DNA of 64,000 nucleotides from Eumeta japonica (Eukaryota > Arthropoda > Insecta > Lepidoptera > Psychidae). The DNA lies in NCBI GenBank assembly GCA_005406025.1, contig BGZK01002057.1, positions 18,450 through 82,449 on the forward strand, written 5' to 3'. The first letter of the stretch is position 1. Every line of letters starts with the position of its first letter. The notes under the pieces were generated by a model. The model ran no database searches. It saw only the letters and a program-made list of their open reading frames with translations, and was not told the origin of the DNA. A program made the position numbers and the translations under genes. This document shows, in pieces, positions 12,508-23,595 of the stretch.

Positions 12508-12596
12508 GTGACGTCAAAATACGTCAGCCGCTGTCATGCAGCGGCAAAGCTCGGTGGTACAGCAATGCTCTCACCCTGGCGTAATGTTGACGTCAC
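12508..12596. repeat. Inverted GTGACGTCAA sites around a GC hairpin
   Basis: GTGACGTCAA at 12508-12517 is repeated in inverted form as TTGACGTCAC at 12587-12596. A small perfect stem (GCCGCTG / CAGCGGC, 12527-12545) lies between. TGACGTCA is the consensus core of CREB/ATF-type sites, but no gene is visible nearby, so a regulatory role is only a possibility. It could equally be a short TIR element. Confidence 0.4.
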
Positions 12597-12599
12597 AAA

Positions 12600-13265
12600 G
12601 ATGCAGCCAGTCATGGCAATAGCTGCCAGCCACGACATGGCTCACAACTGGCAACTATGGTATTTGTAACATAGATGAGGTCTTCTCAGATTTGAATCAG
12701 CTTCAAACTCTTTTTTTCATATTACGCTACAATAAAATGATAGCAAAATATATACGTATAGGTATGATATTATCCCTAGTCGAATGAATGCGTCAACAAC
12801 TACTGGCTTTCTGAGAAATATGCGAAAAAAATTCGATTTTTGCTCTATGCCACGAAAGATTTATTAATTCTCATAGTGGACAATATGTACGAGAAATATT
12901 CGTATAATAATTGCAGCGACTGATTTGGTTCTTTATCGTTCCCGATTGGCATATTAACGTAAACAAATGCCGCGAACGCGATAAAATCGAGAACAGAAAA
13001 TACACGTCGACGTTATCATATCCATATCATTTCGTTGCACTTCACGTCATACGAGTCAAGTCATCGCCAACTCGATTTAAAGGCGATATGCATGAAAATG
13101 CAAATTACGTTAACGCGGTGAAGTGCTAAGAGCCGACAGCGATATCATTACGTTTTCTTAGTGTTTGTTAATCTTGTCGCGTTTGCTGTAAATGTGATCG
13201 TCACCCACACCTGTCTAACACCTTTTCGACGTCAAAGCAGTCACTGTATTATGCATTTGTTCCGG
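12600..13265. other. Intergenic, unclassified
   Basis: The plus-strand open frame at 12911-13129 shows no recognised domain. An octamer-like ATGCAAAT lies near 13095. No gene can be supported. Confidence 0.35.
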
Positions 13266-13269
13266 CGTA

Positions 13270-13610
13270 AACTCTAGCTGGGATCTCTGTATAGAGATTT
13301 CAATGACTCAAAAACTCCTTTATAAAACCTTGCAGAGAAAACATGTCGGTACATCCCGACCCTTTCCGAAATCTCGCTTATACATCCCAAATCTGAATTT
13401 CGATCTCCTTCACAACCTTAGCGATCATAATTTTCGCAAACAGTTTACCAATCGAGCGGATTTCTGAGGAGACACTTATAGGCTTATAGGATGGTAATTA
13501 GCGCTAATCTGCCGCGAGCCTTTGCTTTTATGGAGAGGCACAATGACGGCTTTGCACCAGTTGTTATGTACCTTATCACTTATTCATGAGCTGATATTTA
13601 TCATTGCACT
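13270..13610 (-). mobile_element. Non-LTR reverse transcriptase fragment
   Basis: Read on the minus strand, with stops and frame changes, this gives a YHPISL-like segment followed by RFRKGSGCTDMFSLQGF. These match the reverse transcriptase landmarks NYRPISLL and FRKGxxCTDxIF of LINE elements, in the correct order and about 80 residues apart. It is clearly dead. It may belong to the same family as the nearby 3' ends. Confidence 0.6.
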
Positions 13611-15435
13611 CCCGCCTCCTCTAGACATGTTGCGAAATAGTTAATAGACAAAACAAACGTGTTTCATATATTAAAACGTCAAACATACGGAAATATCACG
13701 TTACCTATGTGCCAACCTGTACATTTTAGCTTTAAAAAATGCATTTATACTTTATAAAGTTTGTGAAAGCTGCAATGAGACTACTATATACTTTAATGTG
13801 TTTTTACCAACCGAACCACCGCCGTACCAAGACAGGTGCATCCGGCCGGCGCGGTTTAAGCCAAGGAATTTACAACAACGACAACCGCGTTGTATACCAC
13901 TAAATGCCATAATCGTTCTTCAATAACTCGTTACACTGATGAGCGATAGTTTCATATGTTGAATACCACCAAGAAGGAAGTACTCACTACAATGACAATC
14001 AGTACACTACGCGACGGCTGCATGGTTGCATAACACAGTGGACAGATGAAATCTTACCGAAGTTTAGCAGTAGTTACAATATCTATTCAGTTACTTAATT
14101 TATTGGAAAAGTAGAAGACAACACGAAGGGCTTTGAATGGCACGAACACTTTTAGTGGCGCGATCCTCGTTAACCGGTCATATTGCATTGTGATATCGTT
14201 TCAAGTTTACAAGCACCAGAATCAATTTGAATCTACAATCATTATGGAATTTCTAGGTTTTTTAACGTAAAAATTACACATTAAATGATTTCGATGCATG
14301 TCAACAAGCTCAGTGAACCTTGCCTTAGTCACCTACTTTTTATGAAGAAAATGGGGGAACGATGTATTGCAATTAAATATATAATATCATAAACGATATA
14401 AGGGACGTGAAGAGCGACAAGGTTATGCTATATAGCCCGACAACAACAAAATTGAAAAAAAAAACTTATAATTTAAGAGACAAAAGACAGCAAAACGACG
14501 ACGATCTTATTTAAATCGCTAGTGAAGTGATAAGTAACTGTGTATGGTAAGTGCTTTACTGTGTCAAGATTTATGGCTTACATGTTCAGAACGCCCGTAT
14601 AAATCGGATTTTTAACGATTTAATTACGACATTTTTGTCCAAGATTTATCAAGATGTCTACATAAAGGTCAAGAAATACGAACCAACAGCGACAATCAAA
14701 AATTTTGGTTCGGCCTCGCTCAACTGGAAACATCGACGGCAACCAGTAGCAAGGAAAGACAGTAATGATTGAATGATTATTTGTCCACGAATATAGTCCA
14801 CTGGAAGCAGTATTCAAATGACACCGACAAATATTTGGCCAATAAACTCAAGTGAGCTTTGTATAAAAAATTTGTTAAAGTACGTATAAAGTTAAGAAGA
14901 TTTAAAGTATAACTGTTAACTGCACGAGAAAGTGAAAAAAACGATGCAACACCAAGTTTCGAAAGTTGGACCAGAATCTACGATAACTTAAGAAGATCAC
15001 AATGTGCAATCAATCAGCCCAAAATGAGGACTATTGTCTAATACTATAGAAGTAATAAATGTGTTATTGTAATACTATTTCGATGTTAATACCTAGAATA
15101 TATAGTAAATTATTAAATTATATACGGCTATTGCAATTTCTAATTCTTAGAATATCAGGAGTCGCAGTAAAAGTACGGACATACATCTTGAAGGTTTTTT
15201 ATTTTGCTTAAACTTTGCTTTGTACAATTTTACTTTCATAACAAACTTTATCTCTTCTTCATAATCTCCCTCTTCAATTAATTTCTTTGTGTTGTAAACA
15301 ACTACATTTCGCAATAATGAAACTCACCCGTAGCTAATTACTCGCCTTTAAAATATTAAATTAGATCAGTTCCCCTCTTAAAGAAAATAATTATTTATGA
15401 AAGGTTGTGCTTGAAAACTTCGTAATTACAGGGTA
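13611..15435. other. Intergenic, no gene seen
   Basis: AT-rich with one GC-rich patch near 13805-13850. Open frames at 14551-14772 (+) and 14620-14817 (-) overlap on opposite strands and carry no motif I recognise. A repeat-derived coding scrap is possible at 14.6-15.0 kb. Confidence 0.4.
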
Positions 15436-15440
15436 ATTAT

Positions 15441-15830
15441 AATATAAACTCATGCCCATTTCCCAAAAGGGTAGACAGAGATCTATAAATTCCACATTGT
15501 ACGATCTTTGCATATCTGTCTTGTTTCACTGACATCCATCAATGTTTTCATACAAATTCGTCAGTTTTGGGTGCTCAAAATTTGGCCCTTTTTTAATATA
15601 CCACCAATTAGGTCTGCATAGGATTTTATAAGGCGGCTCTTGTCGACCTTTCCGTCACCCACATTCGATCTGTAATTTTGTTTTATCAATCTACTTTCAT
15701 TCATTCTTTCCGTTCCATAGCCAAACCACCACAACTTACCCTTTTCTACTCTAGTCACTATATCTTCTTCCAAATCACAACACTCTCTAACATCACTGTT
15801 CCTACATCTATCTTAAGAAGACGCTTCACA
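15441..15830 (-). mobile_element. Non-LTR retrotransposon ORF2 C-terminus and tail
   Basis: The minus-strand frame (15561-15773) reads EEDIVTRVEKGKLWWFGYG, then ERMNESRLIKQNY, then KSYADLIGGILKKGQILSTQ. Further MKTLMDVSETRQICKDRTMW follows downstream after frame damage. This is the conserved region after the reverse transcriptase in one LINE family, seen also at 9.07 kb (+) and 40.9 kb (-). It is the best-preserved copy in the window and is 5'-truncated. Confidence 0.7.
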
Positions 15831-16135
15831 TATATTACGCAGAGATAGCATCTCTGCCACATTTATTCTACTTTAATTTTTCTTCCGCCATACTCAACTT
15901 CATAATAACCTTCACATAATTGACTAATGAACCTATTATTCAAACTAAAAAATGGGTGATGTCTTACCACGATGGTACATCCCAAGGTATTCTCTCTGGT
16001 CACAGTCTTTAAATTACACCTTCGATTAATTACCGTATTCAAAGTTTGCACCAGAATATTTTCAAGCACCATATCAAACTGATAGAGACAGCCAACTCTT
16101 TAACTTATTCCCCCATGGGGAATAATGGTGGCCGC
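15831..16135 (-). other. Possible upstream remainder of the LINE relic
   Basis: The minus-strand open frame at 15863-16072 lies directly upstream of the LINE C-terminus. It could be more ORF2 sequence or unrelated DNA. I could not match a motif. Confidence 0.3.
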
Positions 16136-16158
16136 GACCTTATCGCGGCGGTTCATCC

Positions 16159-16197
16159 ATAAGAGGCAGGTAAGATGGGATCTTACCTGCCTCTTAT
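16159..16197. repeat. Perfect 18 bp stem, 3 nt loop
   Basis: ATAAGAGGCAGGTAAGAT and ATCTTACCTGCCTCTTAT are exact reverse complements around GGG. The upstream flank (16110-16150) is GC-rich and has its own short inverted motifs. It may be a foldback element end or a cruciform-forming site. Confidence 0.75.
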
Positions 16198-16495
16198 TTT
16201 CTCAGGGCATGAAATTGTAAGTTATGTGAGAAACTAAACCCCATTTTAAATCAGGCATTTCTTCCTAAATCCAGTCTATGCCAGTCGGTCAACTAGACGA
16301 AAATGTTGTCATGTTATTAAAAAAAATTATTCATCATATCTATGCACTGAAGTTATTTCATACATCATCTCTCTCATATATCCATGAATAAATGCCGGGA
16401 AAAATTTTCAATTAAAATTAATGCAACATTTTATATTATAATAAACAAAACAAAGAAAATTTATATGACATTAAACTTTTATAGTATATATGAGA

Positions 16496-17793
16496 AGCTG
16501 GCGAACAGAACCAGAGTAGTACACTATAATTCAAAAGATTTATTTTTTCGAATCGTGATGTCTTAACCCAATTTCGTCGATCCCTGACCTATCTTTCACT
16601 CAAAACCGGCTCTAAGTAGATAAAAAAGGCTTTAAAAAGTGAATTTTAAAACAAAACCGGATCAGTCCAATATCCAATATGAAGATTTTAAAATTTTTAT
16701 CTATTTTCATTCAGAAGCGGACTTGTTCTTTAAAGTGTTCATTTCTTCAACACATTTTTAATTAAAACCGGAAATATACGGCAAAAATAAAACACGAAGT
16801 AGTAGAATTTTGTATTTTTTGCATTGCAACACTGGCATTAATCTGGCAACTAAAATTTAATTTTAAAAAAATCAGCTATTACTTGCATTCATTGTCGTTG
16901 TTTTGAATTCATAATTTCAATTCAAGTTTTGTGTTAAAAATGGATGAGAATGTGACCGTGGAAAGTATTAATGATGGTTGTCTTAAGAAAAATAAACGAT
17001 GACGTACTTCAGAAAAAAATAAACATTTTAAGTAAGTAAATAATTATGTAACTTACAAATTTCTTAAACTTCGAATTAGATATAATTATACCGTATGCTT
17101 TTGGCTTGTTTTAGGTACTCTGACAAAAATCCACTTGTTTTGGATTTTCAATCGCCGTGTCACAAATGCAGTGTCTTTAAATGTAAAACTTTAACACTAA
17201 ACGAAATAATAAGCAACTGTAGATATTTGTACACAATGTTGGTAAAATTGCACAAGATACGTACTTATTACGCTCTATTGCACCTTACCCTGTCAAAAGA
17301 AAGAGAGAAAGACAAAACTAAGCTTGTAATACAGCGGCTTCACTAACGCACTTTATGTGCGGTGTTAAAACTTTAAATAACTGGAACAATGACGAAGATA
17401 CTGTACCTTATACGAGCCTTCTTAAGCAGGGACTAAACTATCCATCACTACTTCGAAGAATGTCTTCAGTAATCGAGATTAAACCTCAAAAGAAGAAAGA
17501 CGTTGAGCGTATTTTGGTATCGCAGTTTGGTGATAACTGGGTTGAGCATCCAGAAATAGAATGGTACAAAGAGGTAATACTGGTAATAAAGAGACTGCGT
17601 CTGGATCAACAGACACCATTGAGATTGATGAAACCGATGAATGTAATGACGTTGACGATTGCGAATGTCTGGAACTAGAGATATTACGGAAGTTGTTATC
17701 TGATTTATTAATAACAAAAATTCAATAAACCTTTGAAATCTATAATTTTTGTTTTCATTTTAAATTCCTCTTTTATACAAAACCGAATTTGTC
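16496..17793 (+). mobile_element. Decayed DNA transposon, left (5') portion
   Basis: Begins with the terminal repeat AGCTGGCGAACAGAACC, which recurs at 22169-22185 as the other end of a minus-strand relative. Subterminal ACAAAACCGGATxxGTCC-like motifs cluster at 16600-16780. A possible spliced ORF starts MDENVTVESINDG at 16940, has an AAG|GTAAGT-like donor near 17030, and resumes RYSDKNPLVLDFQSPCHKC after the acceptor near 17115. After frame breaks it ends with EIKPQKKKDVERILVSQFGD and an acidic tail (to about 17727). The transposase class is not recognised. It is interrupted at 17793, where an unrelated repeat begins. Confidence 0.55.
17355..17727 (+). pseudogene. C-terminal piece of a transposon ORF
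   Basis: The open frame carries NNDEDTVPYTSLLKQGLNYP and, further on, KKKDVERILVSQFGDNWVEH. The same protein is encoded on the minus strand at 22455-22849, where it continues in frame into an acidic C-terminus (TIEIDEADECNDVDDCECLE) and a stop. In this copy a small indel near 17575 shifts the frame, so the tail is read in another phase. No catalytic motif is present in this piece. The function is unrecognised, and the transposon context comes from the terminal repeats. Confidence 0.5.
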
Positions 17794-17795
17794 TA

Positions 17796-18977
17796 GAACA
17801 TTATTATCATTTTATTGAATATTTTTCACTTTTTGAGAACATTTTACAAATAATGTAACACTAACATTTCAATGGCGTTCTCTAAATATGGGTTCGATGT
17901 AATTCTCTCTCATTGAAAATCTGCTGCAAAATAAACTTACTTTAAACATATGAAATGTATGAAATAGTGTATGAAATATATGTAAAACACATGAACTAGT
18001 GATGGAATATATTTATTAATCATTAACGTATTCGCCTTTTTATGACATACTGTATGAATGATATGTATTAATAACTCGGTCAGTGACTTAAATTATCGTA
18101 ATAATTCAGAGATTGTTGTACTAACTGTACAATAACAACTATAGTTTTAGTAATATATATTCCTTTTTTTTAAATAATATGTGATGGAGGATGTCGACAG
18201 ATAGGTTATAAAATGGGGAAATTTTATAACCTATCCGTCGACATCTATATATATATATAACAAGGGAAATATATGTGTATATATATATAACAAGTTCTGG
18301 CTTTTCACATTTCAAAAACTGTACTGACCCACTGATTCGTCGTCGCTTAATAGGATATCTGTAATCAGGTACAGTTACAGGTACCCTTAATAGGTAGGAC
18401 ACCTGTGAAAACAAGGCAAACATACCCTATTTTTTAAGTTAGACCTCCAACAAGGCCTAATTTAGAAAATAGGGCTCATTTCAATTATTCTATGTCCAAG
18501 CAGGCGAAAATTAGCAACAAAATAAAGCTTAAAGGGGGTGTTTACTAAAAAAAAAATGAGGAAAATTATATTTCTGATAAAATTATATTTCAAATTTCAA
18601 AATTATATTTCATAATAGTAGAATCGCTGATAAGTGATTCTTCTATTATGGTAACAAACTAGTGATAAAATATAAAAGTCATTTTATCATAATTTATCAG
18701 TAACATGAAAATGATGTGTTGACTACGAGGAAATTTGTTCGGGATTTTATTGCGCGATTGAAAACAATGATTAAAATATAGAGGCTAATTATTGAAATGC
18801 TTCAGATGCGATTCCGGATGTTAATATTTTCTCAAAAATTTCAGCTATAGACGTAAATAACTATATTGACAAAAACCTTCGATATTAATTCAACGGCATT
18901 TATATAATTCAAATATTATAATCTTGCTGAAATACTGGATTACATAAATTTCTTAATGGATTGCGATAAGTCGTTAA
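17796..18977 (+). repeat. Large inverted repeat, left arm (~1.18 kb unit)
   Basis: The inverted partner is 22855-23994. The unit runs from GAACATTATTATCATTTTAT to GATTGCGATAAGTCGTTAA, with high identity across most of its length and several internal hairpins. This arm contains a 25 bp foldback (18190-18245, one mismatch, 6 nt loop) that the right arm lacks. The right arm has a long (AT)n there instead. It is non-coding. Confidence 0.8.
18190..18245. repeat. Foldback, 25 bp arms, 6 nt loop
   Basis: GATGTCGACAGATAGGTTAT plus AAAAT pairs with its inverted copy at 18221-18245, with a single mismatch. It is absent from the homologous position in the right arm of the large inverted repeat. Confidence 0.75.
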
Positions 18978-18979
18978 AG

Positions 18980-19210
18980 TCAAGTCAAATCAAACCATTC
19001 GCTGCGTGCCTCCGAGGCAACGGTAAGTTGTTGGTCCCAAACGTTGTCACAGAATTGGTGACAGTTGCTTCAGTGTTTCCAACTTGAACTGGGCAATCGT
19101 GTAAAGCGCATGGTCCAATCCATTCGAAGTAAAATAAAAACATTGTGAGAGCACACCCCTCACTAAGAAGGCGACTCTGGGGCCATGTAAAAATTGGCAC
19201 ACAGGACAAT
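18980..19210 (+). mobile_element. SINE 3' body fragment
   Basis: Phrases such as AACCATTCGCTGCGTGCCTC and TTGGTGACAGTTGCTTCAGT parallel 38060-38160 (CCACTGGCTCCGTGCCTCGA, AACAGTGACAGTTGTTACC). This marks the body of a shared SINE family without its tRNA-like head. It directly abuts the left arm of the large inverted repeat. Confidence 0.5.
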
Positions 19211-19438
19211 TCTCAAATGTAGAATATCCGTATACAAAATGAAGAAACATGTTAAGTGATGGTTGAAATCTGTATTATCACTCACCTATGCAAATTTAAA
19301 AGACTTTCCATTTGAAAATTTTATGTATAGTTGTGAGAATACTTGTAATATTGAAAACACTTGAACAGACAGAAAAGTTGGAAGTCCTATTTATACATGG
19401 GAAGATTCGCTCCGACAAGACTTCAATTTTCACAATAG

Positions 19439-19960
19439 GAACTAAGAGGAATGAGCCACATTAGCACAGAACAAAACGAAAATGAAAAAAGCTGCGGCCG
19501 AACTATACCAACTCCCAGAAACGGACACTGAAAGCTCTGCACCGAGTGAAGAAGATGAAGAATAAAAGACTAACGGGAAAAATAAACTTATTTCAGATTT
19601 CTTATACGTATGTATACATATAGACACCTTACTGCAAAGGGAACCAAGAAGAACAAAGCAAATTGAAGATTAGCAAAGCTGTGCATGAACTCTACCAACT
19701 CTCACTAGCACCGAAAGTTTATACTAAGCAAAGAAAATGAAGTATGAAAATTAAATGAGGAAACAAATTTATGAAAAAAAACTATCTTAGAACACATATG
19801 ACTTATCACGACAAAAACCAAAAGGAATAGGCCACATTAGCAAAGAGCAGCGTAGAAACTAAAGATTGCGGATGAACCACACCAACTCCTAGAAGCAAAC
19901 ACTGAATGCTCTGCACCAAACAAAGAAAACAGAGAACGGAAGACAAATGGAAGAAACTTG
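19439..19960. repeat. Three diverged ~190 bp tandem units
   Basis: Units begin near 19439, 19640 and 19822. Each runs GGAACTAAGAGGAATGAGCC-like, then CCAACTCCCAGAAAC-like, then a CTCTGCACCGA-like phrase. Units 1 and 3 are closest to each other. The open frame read on the minus strand here is a by-product. They precede a LINE-like 3' tail and may be its internal repeats. Confidence 0.6.
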
Positions 19961-19984
19961 CCCTTACCCATTGCATTTATTGTC

Positions 19985-20191
19985 ACATTATAGTATCTAT
20001 TACCTATCTTGAATCCAGTTTCTGGCTAAAGGTTGCATGAATACCGGCTGGCTCTACACTCGCGTCACTTCTAATCCAGACTAGAACCTACACTCCCCCC
20101 GATATATACGCTCCCTTCGGTATATCGGGACTTGTCCCTTTCAGTGATTGCGACTGGCTGAAGGCCTAGCGATGATGATGATGATGATGAC
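19985..20191 (+). mobile_element. Probable non-LTR 3' end with (GAT)7 tail
   Basis: A locally GC-richer 180 bp segment ends in GCCTAGC followed by seven GAT repeats (20171-20191). A unique 3' UTR with a short trinucleotide tail is typical of some LINE clades. No ORF remains, and the class is inferred from the tail only. Confidence 0.45.
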
Positions 20192-20306
20192 TTGCGAGAA
20201 TACTTGTAGTATTTAAAAAGAGGTGAAGCTTAAATGCTCTCAATCTGAAATAAAAAAACTATTGAAGGATAGCAGTGGCACGACAATTAGTCATATTTTT
20301 ATTAAA

Positions 20307-20370
20307 ATAAGGTTCTACTCATCACATTCATCTTTAAATTTAATGATGAATGTGATGAGTAGAACCTTAT
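20307..20370. repeat. Perfect 26 bp inverted repeat, 12 nt loop
   Basis: The arms are exact reverse complements (left arm starts ATAAGGTTCTACTCATCACA) around an AT-only 12 nt loop. Flanking phrases (GGCACGACAATTAG and CAGTGTCGTGTTC) also pair weakly, so the foldback may be larger (about 20270-20395). The plus-strand open frame crossing it is therefore not a gene. Confidence 0.75.
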
Positions 20371-20399
20371 CAATCAGTGTCGTGTTCAAGGGAGTATCT

Positions 20400-20890
20400 G
20401 TTGCATTCTATATGAAAGCTGTTTGACAAATGACACAGATTTAAAATTGAGAATACTAAATTAGTATAATATTAAATTCGTTCGACTAAATCTTTTCTAA
20501 TAACGTCAATGTTGATTTGAACATTGACAACGTTATGAAATATATTTTAAAACAAACTAAACTAGGTAAAATAAATCTAGATTGGGGCGATACTTTGGCA
20601 CTATTTATTTCGCTTGCGGCATTTTACCTTTACCGATTTTTTGTGTGATAAATGTCACATCCAAAATTCCAATTATAGCAGCGTCACATTTGAGTAAAAC
20701 TCAACTTTTTGTCTCTCGCGAGAATTTTCGAATCGGGAATTCAAAAATTTCCAAAATTTTAATTTCAAAACAAGTAATTGTGAGTAAATGACCAATATTT
20801 CAGCTGCACACTGGATTCTTCTGTGGCAGCTGTCGAGGTCCAGGTCGACAAATAAATAAACGAATAATAAATATCTTCGGACATACACAG
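20400..20890. other. AT-rich DNA, nothing recognised
   Basis: No gene or repeat can be supported between the foldback and the SINE. The overlapping open frames at 20582-20791 (+) and 20673-20897 (-) have no known motif. Confidence 0.4.
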
Positions 20891-20904
20891 ATAGCACCTT
20901 TTGG

Positions 20905-21115
20905 TCCCAACCTAAACAAAGAGGCTTATATTATGGGTATCAGATAGTTGGTAGAAAACATATACATTTTTTGTTTTGTAATACATACACATTACAATCG
21001 AACACCTGAACTTGAGACAAATTCTAATCAAATAAATGATTGTCTTGTGCAGGAATCGAACCCACACCCTCAGCGCAACAGGTGGGGTCACTACCAAAGT
21101 AGCCAATCAGGCAGC
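20905..21115 (-). mobile_element. tRNA-derived SINE, minus strand
   Basis: Read on the minus strand it has a tRNA-like head with B box GTGTGGGTTCGATTCCTGCA, preceded by GCTACTTTGGTAGTGACC. A body ends with CCAACTATCTGATACCCATA. Head and body parallel the plus-strand SINE at 4066-4230. It looks complete or nearly so. Confidence 0.65.
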
Positions 21116-21264
21116 AGAAATACCCAAGATGAGAAAATATATTTGGATATACATACACGCAAGTGGCGTCCCAAATCAGAGTTCACTTGCATCATTGGTC
21201 ATTATACCGTTAATAAAGGATTTTTTCTGTTATTTAGTTCATTTCATTATTCGTTTAAGCTATA

Positions 21265-21489
21265 ATGGTGAGGAGTTCTGCTAGCACTCTTTCTACAATT
21301 CAAGCCATGCGGACCAAACTGGTAAATATTCGTGACACAGCTGTGATGAATGCATTTATGATTGGTGATACGAAGCTATGCTACGAGAAGAATTTTTTAT
21401 TTATCGCTATATCGAGAGATGAGACCGGAACAACATGGAATCACGTGCCAGATGAGCTCATCTATATGGCGGTAACGCGGTCCAGGTAA
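21265..21489 (+). other. Unrecognised 74-codon open frame
   Basis: The frame starts MVRSSASTLSTIQAMRTKLV and ends ELIYMAVTRSR before a stop. Its composition is more protein-like than most random frames here. It sits between the two arms of the large inverted repeat, downstream of a SINE. I recognise no family. It may be a scrap of transposon coding sequence. Confidence 0.25.
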
Positions 21490-22168
21490 ACTTAAATCAT
21501 AAAAGACTACATTAATTGCTAATTCTTAATTTACTGCCGGTATAAAAAGTGATTTACATTCAATATGATAAACTAGTTAAACGTGGTATATAGGTAGCAA
21601 ATAATCTTATCTGGTGCTGATTTAATGCGATCGTCGACAGCACGTAATTGAAATCTGTATTACGTAGAATTGCGAGCGGCACGTTTGTGGTGTGACTAAA
21701 GGTGGTGATAAAATCAACGACTCAATGCAAGTCAATTGATGGATTTGCAACATAGATACGATTAAATGATTAGGTGAAATATTTTTGGATTCCAAAAATC
21801 ATTAAAAAAGGAATTTTAATAGCTTTTGCCGCATGCACTAATCAAGAAATCGGTGAAAATGTTTTTTTTTTTTATCGTTGCAAATGTATTTTCCGTCGTG
21901 GACTTAATGTATTTATGGTGAAACAAGATTTTTATCGATATCGGTAAAAGCATTTCTTGATAACAACGTTTACTGCGCGTTCTCCACAAGATCGTGGGGG
22001 GTATTGTTAGCACTTTTGGCGTTGCAAACATAAATGAGGGACGATGCAATCTTCAGGAATGGATGTTGTGAGCTTATACCCGACTGCAGCGAAGCCCTAT
22101 AGGAGGGTTATTATATTGCGTCATGGGGATCTGTAGCAACGGCGATGCACAATCGATATTATTTGAGG
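21490..22168. other. Spacer between inverted-repeat arms
   Basis: No gene seen. A minus-strand open frame (21816-22049) shows no motif. The segment ends exactly where the terminal repeat AGCTGGCGAACAGAACC begins. Confidence 0.4.
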
Positions 22169-22849
22169 AGCTGGCGAACAGAACCGGTTTAGTCCTCGAA
22201 AATAAATTTTACACAATGGCTAAAAACTAATAACAATATATGGAGGTTACGAATAACGTAATATTGCACTATTATATGTAGGTGGATTAGTTCTATTGTT
22301 GCATATGTAACTAATTTTCTTTTTACTTTTATATTCTGGAAGTTATTCAAGAAATAAAATGTACTAAACTGGTTTTGTTTGAAAAAGGAGGACTTATCCG
22401 GTTGTGACTGAAAACGTGTGACAAGTCCGGATTTGTTAATATCGGACAAATTCGGTTTTGTATAAAAGAGGAATTTAAAATGAAAACAAAAATTATAGAT
22501 TTCAAAGGTTTATTGAATTTTTGTTATTAAAAAATCAGATAACAACTTCCGTAATATCTCTAGTTCCAGACATTCGCAATCGTCAACGTCATTACATTCA
22601 TCGGCTTCATCAATCTCAATGGTGTCTGTTGATCCAGACGCAGTCTGTATTACCTCTTTGTGCCATTCTATTTCTGGATGCTCAACCCAGTTATCACCAA
22701 ACTGCGATACCAAAATACGCTCAACGTCTTTTTTCTTTTGAGGTTTAATCTCGTTTAGTGAAGACATTCTTCGAAGTAGTGATGGATAGTTTAGTCCCTG
22801 CTTAAGAAGGCTCGTATAAGGAACAGTATCTTCGTCATTGTTCTAGTTA
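22169..22849 (-). mobile_element. Decayed DNA transposon, right (3') portion
   Basis: This is the minus-strand relative of 16496-17793. The shared part 22445-22849 pairs with 17377-17793 and encodes the same C-terminal ORF. It then continues through 22445-22169, which the left copy lacks, with repeated AAACCGG-type subterminal motifs to the terminal repeat. The left copy thus keeps the 5' end and this one the 3' end. Each is cut where the 1.1-1.2 kb repeat unit is attached. Confidence 0.55.
22510..22849 (-). pseudogene. C-terminal piece of a transposon ORF (better preserved)
   Basis: The minus-strand frame is open through SSLNEIKPQKKKDVERILVS and KEVIQTASGSTDTIEIDEAD to a stop at 22510. Upstream, residues equivalent to NNDEDTVPYTSLLKQGLNYP are readable to 22849, where the match to the left copy stops. 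The acidic, Cys-containing tail is intact here, so this copy shows the true reading phase. No known domain is recognised. Confidence 0.45.
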
Positions 22850-22854
22850 CAACA

Positions 22855-23535
22855 TTAACGACTTATCGCAATCCATGAAGAAATTTATGTAATCCAGTAT
22901 TTCAGCAGGATTATAATAATTGAATTATATAAATGCCGTTGAATTAATATCGAAGGTTTTTGTCATTATAGTTATTTACGTCTATAGCTGAAATTTTTGA
23001 GAAAATATTAACATCCGGAATCGCATCTGAAGCATTTCAATAATTAGCCTCTATATTTTAATCATTGTTTTCAATCACGCAATAAAATCCCGAACAAATT
23101 TCCACGTAATCAACACATCATTTTCATGTTACTGATAAATTATGATAAAATGACTTCTATATTTTATCACTAGTTTGTTACCATAATAGAAGAATCACTT
23201 ATCAGCGATTCTACTATTATGAAATTTAATTTTGAAACATGAAATATAATTTTATCAGAAATATAATTTTCCTCATTTTTTTTTAGTAAACACCCCCTTT
23301 AAGCTTTATTTTGTTGATAATTTTCGCCCGCTCGGACATAGAATAATTGAAATATGCCCTGTTTTCTAAATTAGGCCTTGTTGGAGGTCTAACTTAAAAA
23401 ATAGGGTATGTTTGCCTTGTTTTCACAGGTATCCTACCTATTAAGGGTACCTGTAACTGTACCTGATTACAGATATCCTATTAAGCGACGATGAGTCATT
23501 GGGTCAGCACAGTTTTTGAAATGTGAAAAGCAAGA

Positions 23536-23595
<60 letters not shown>

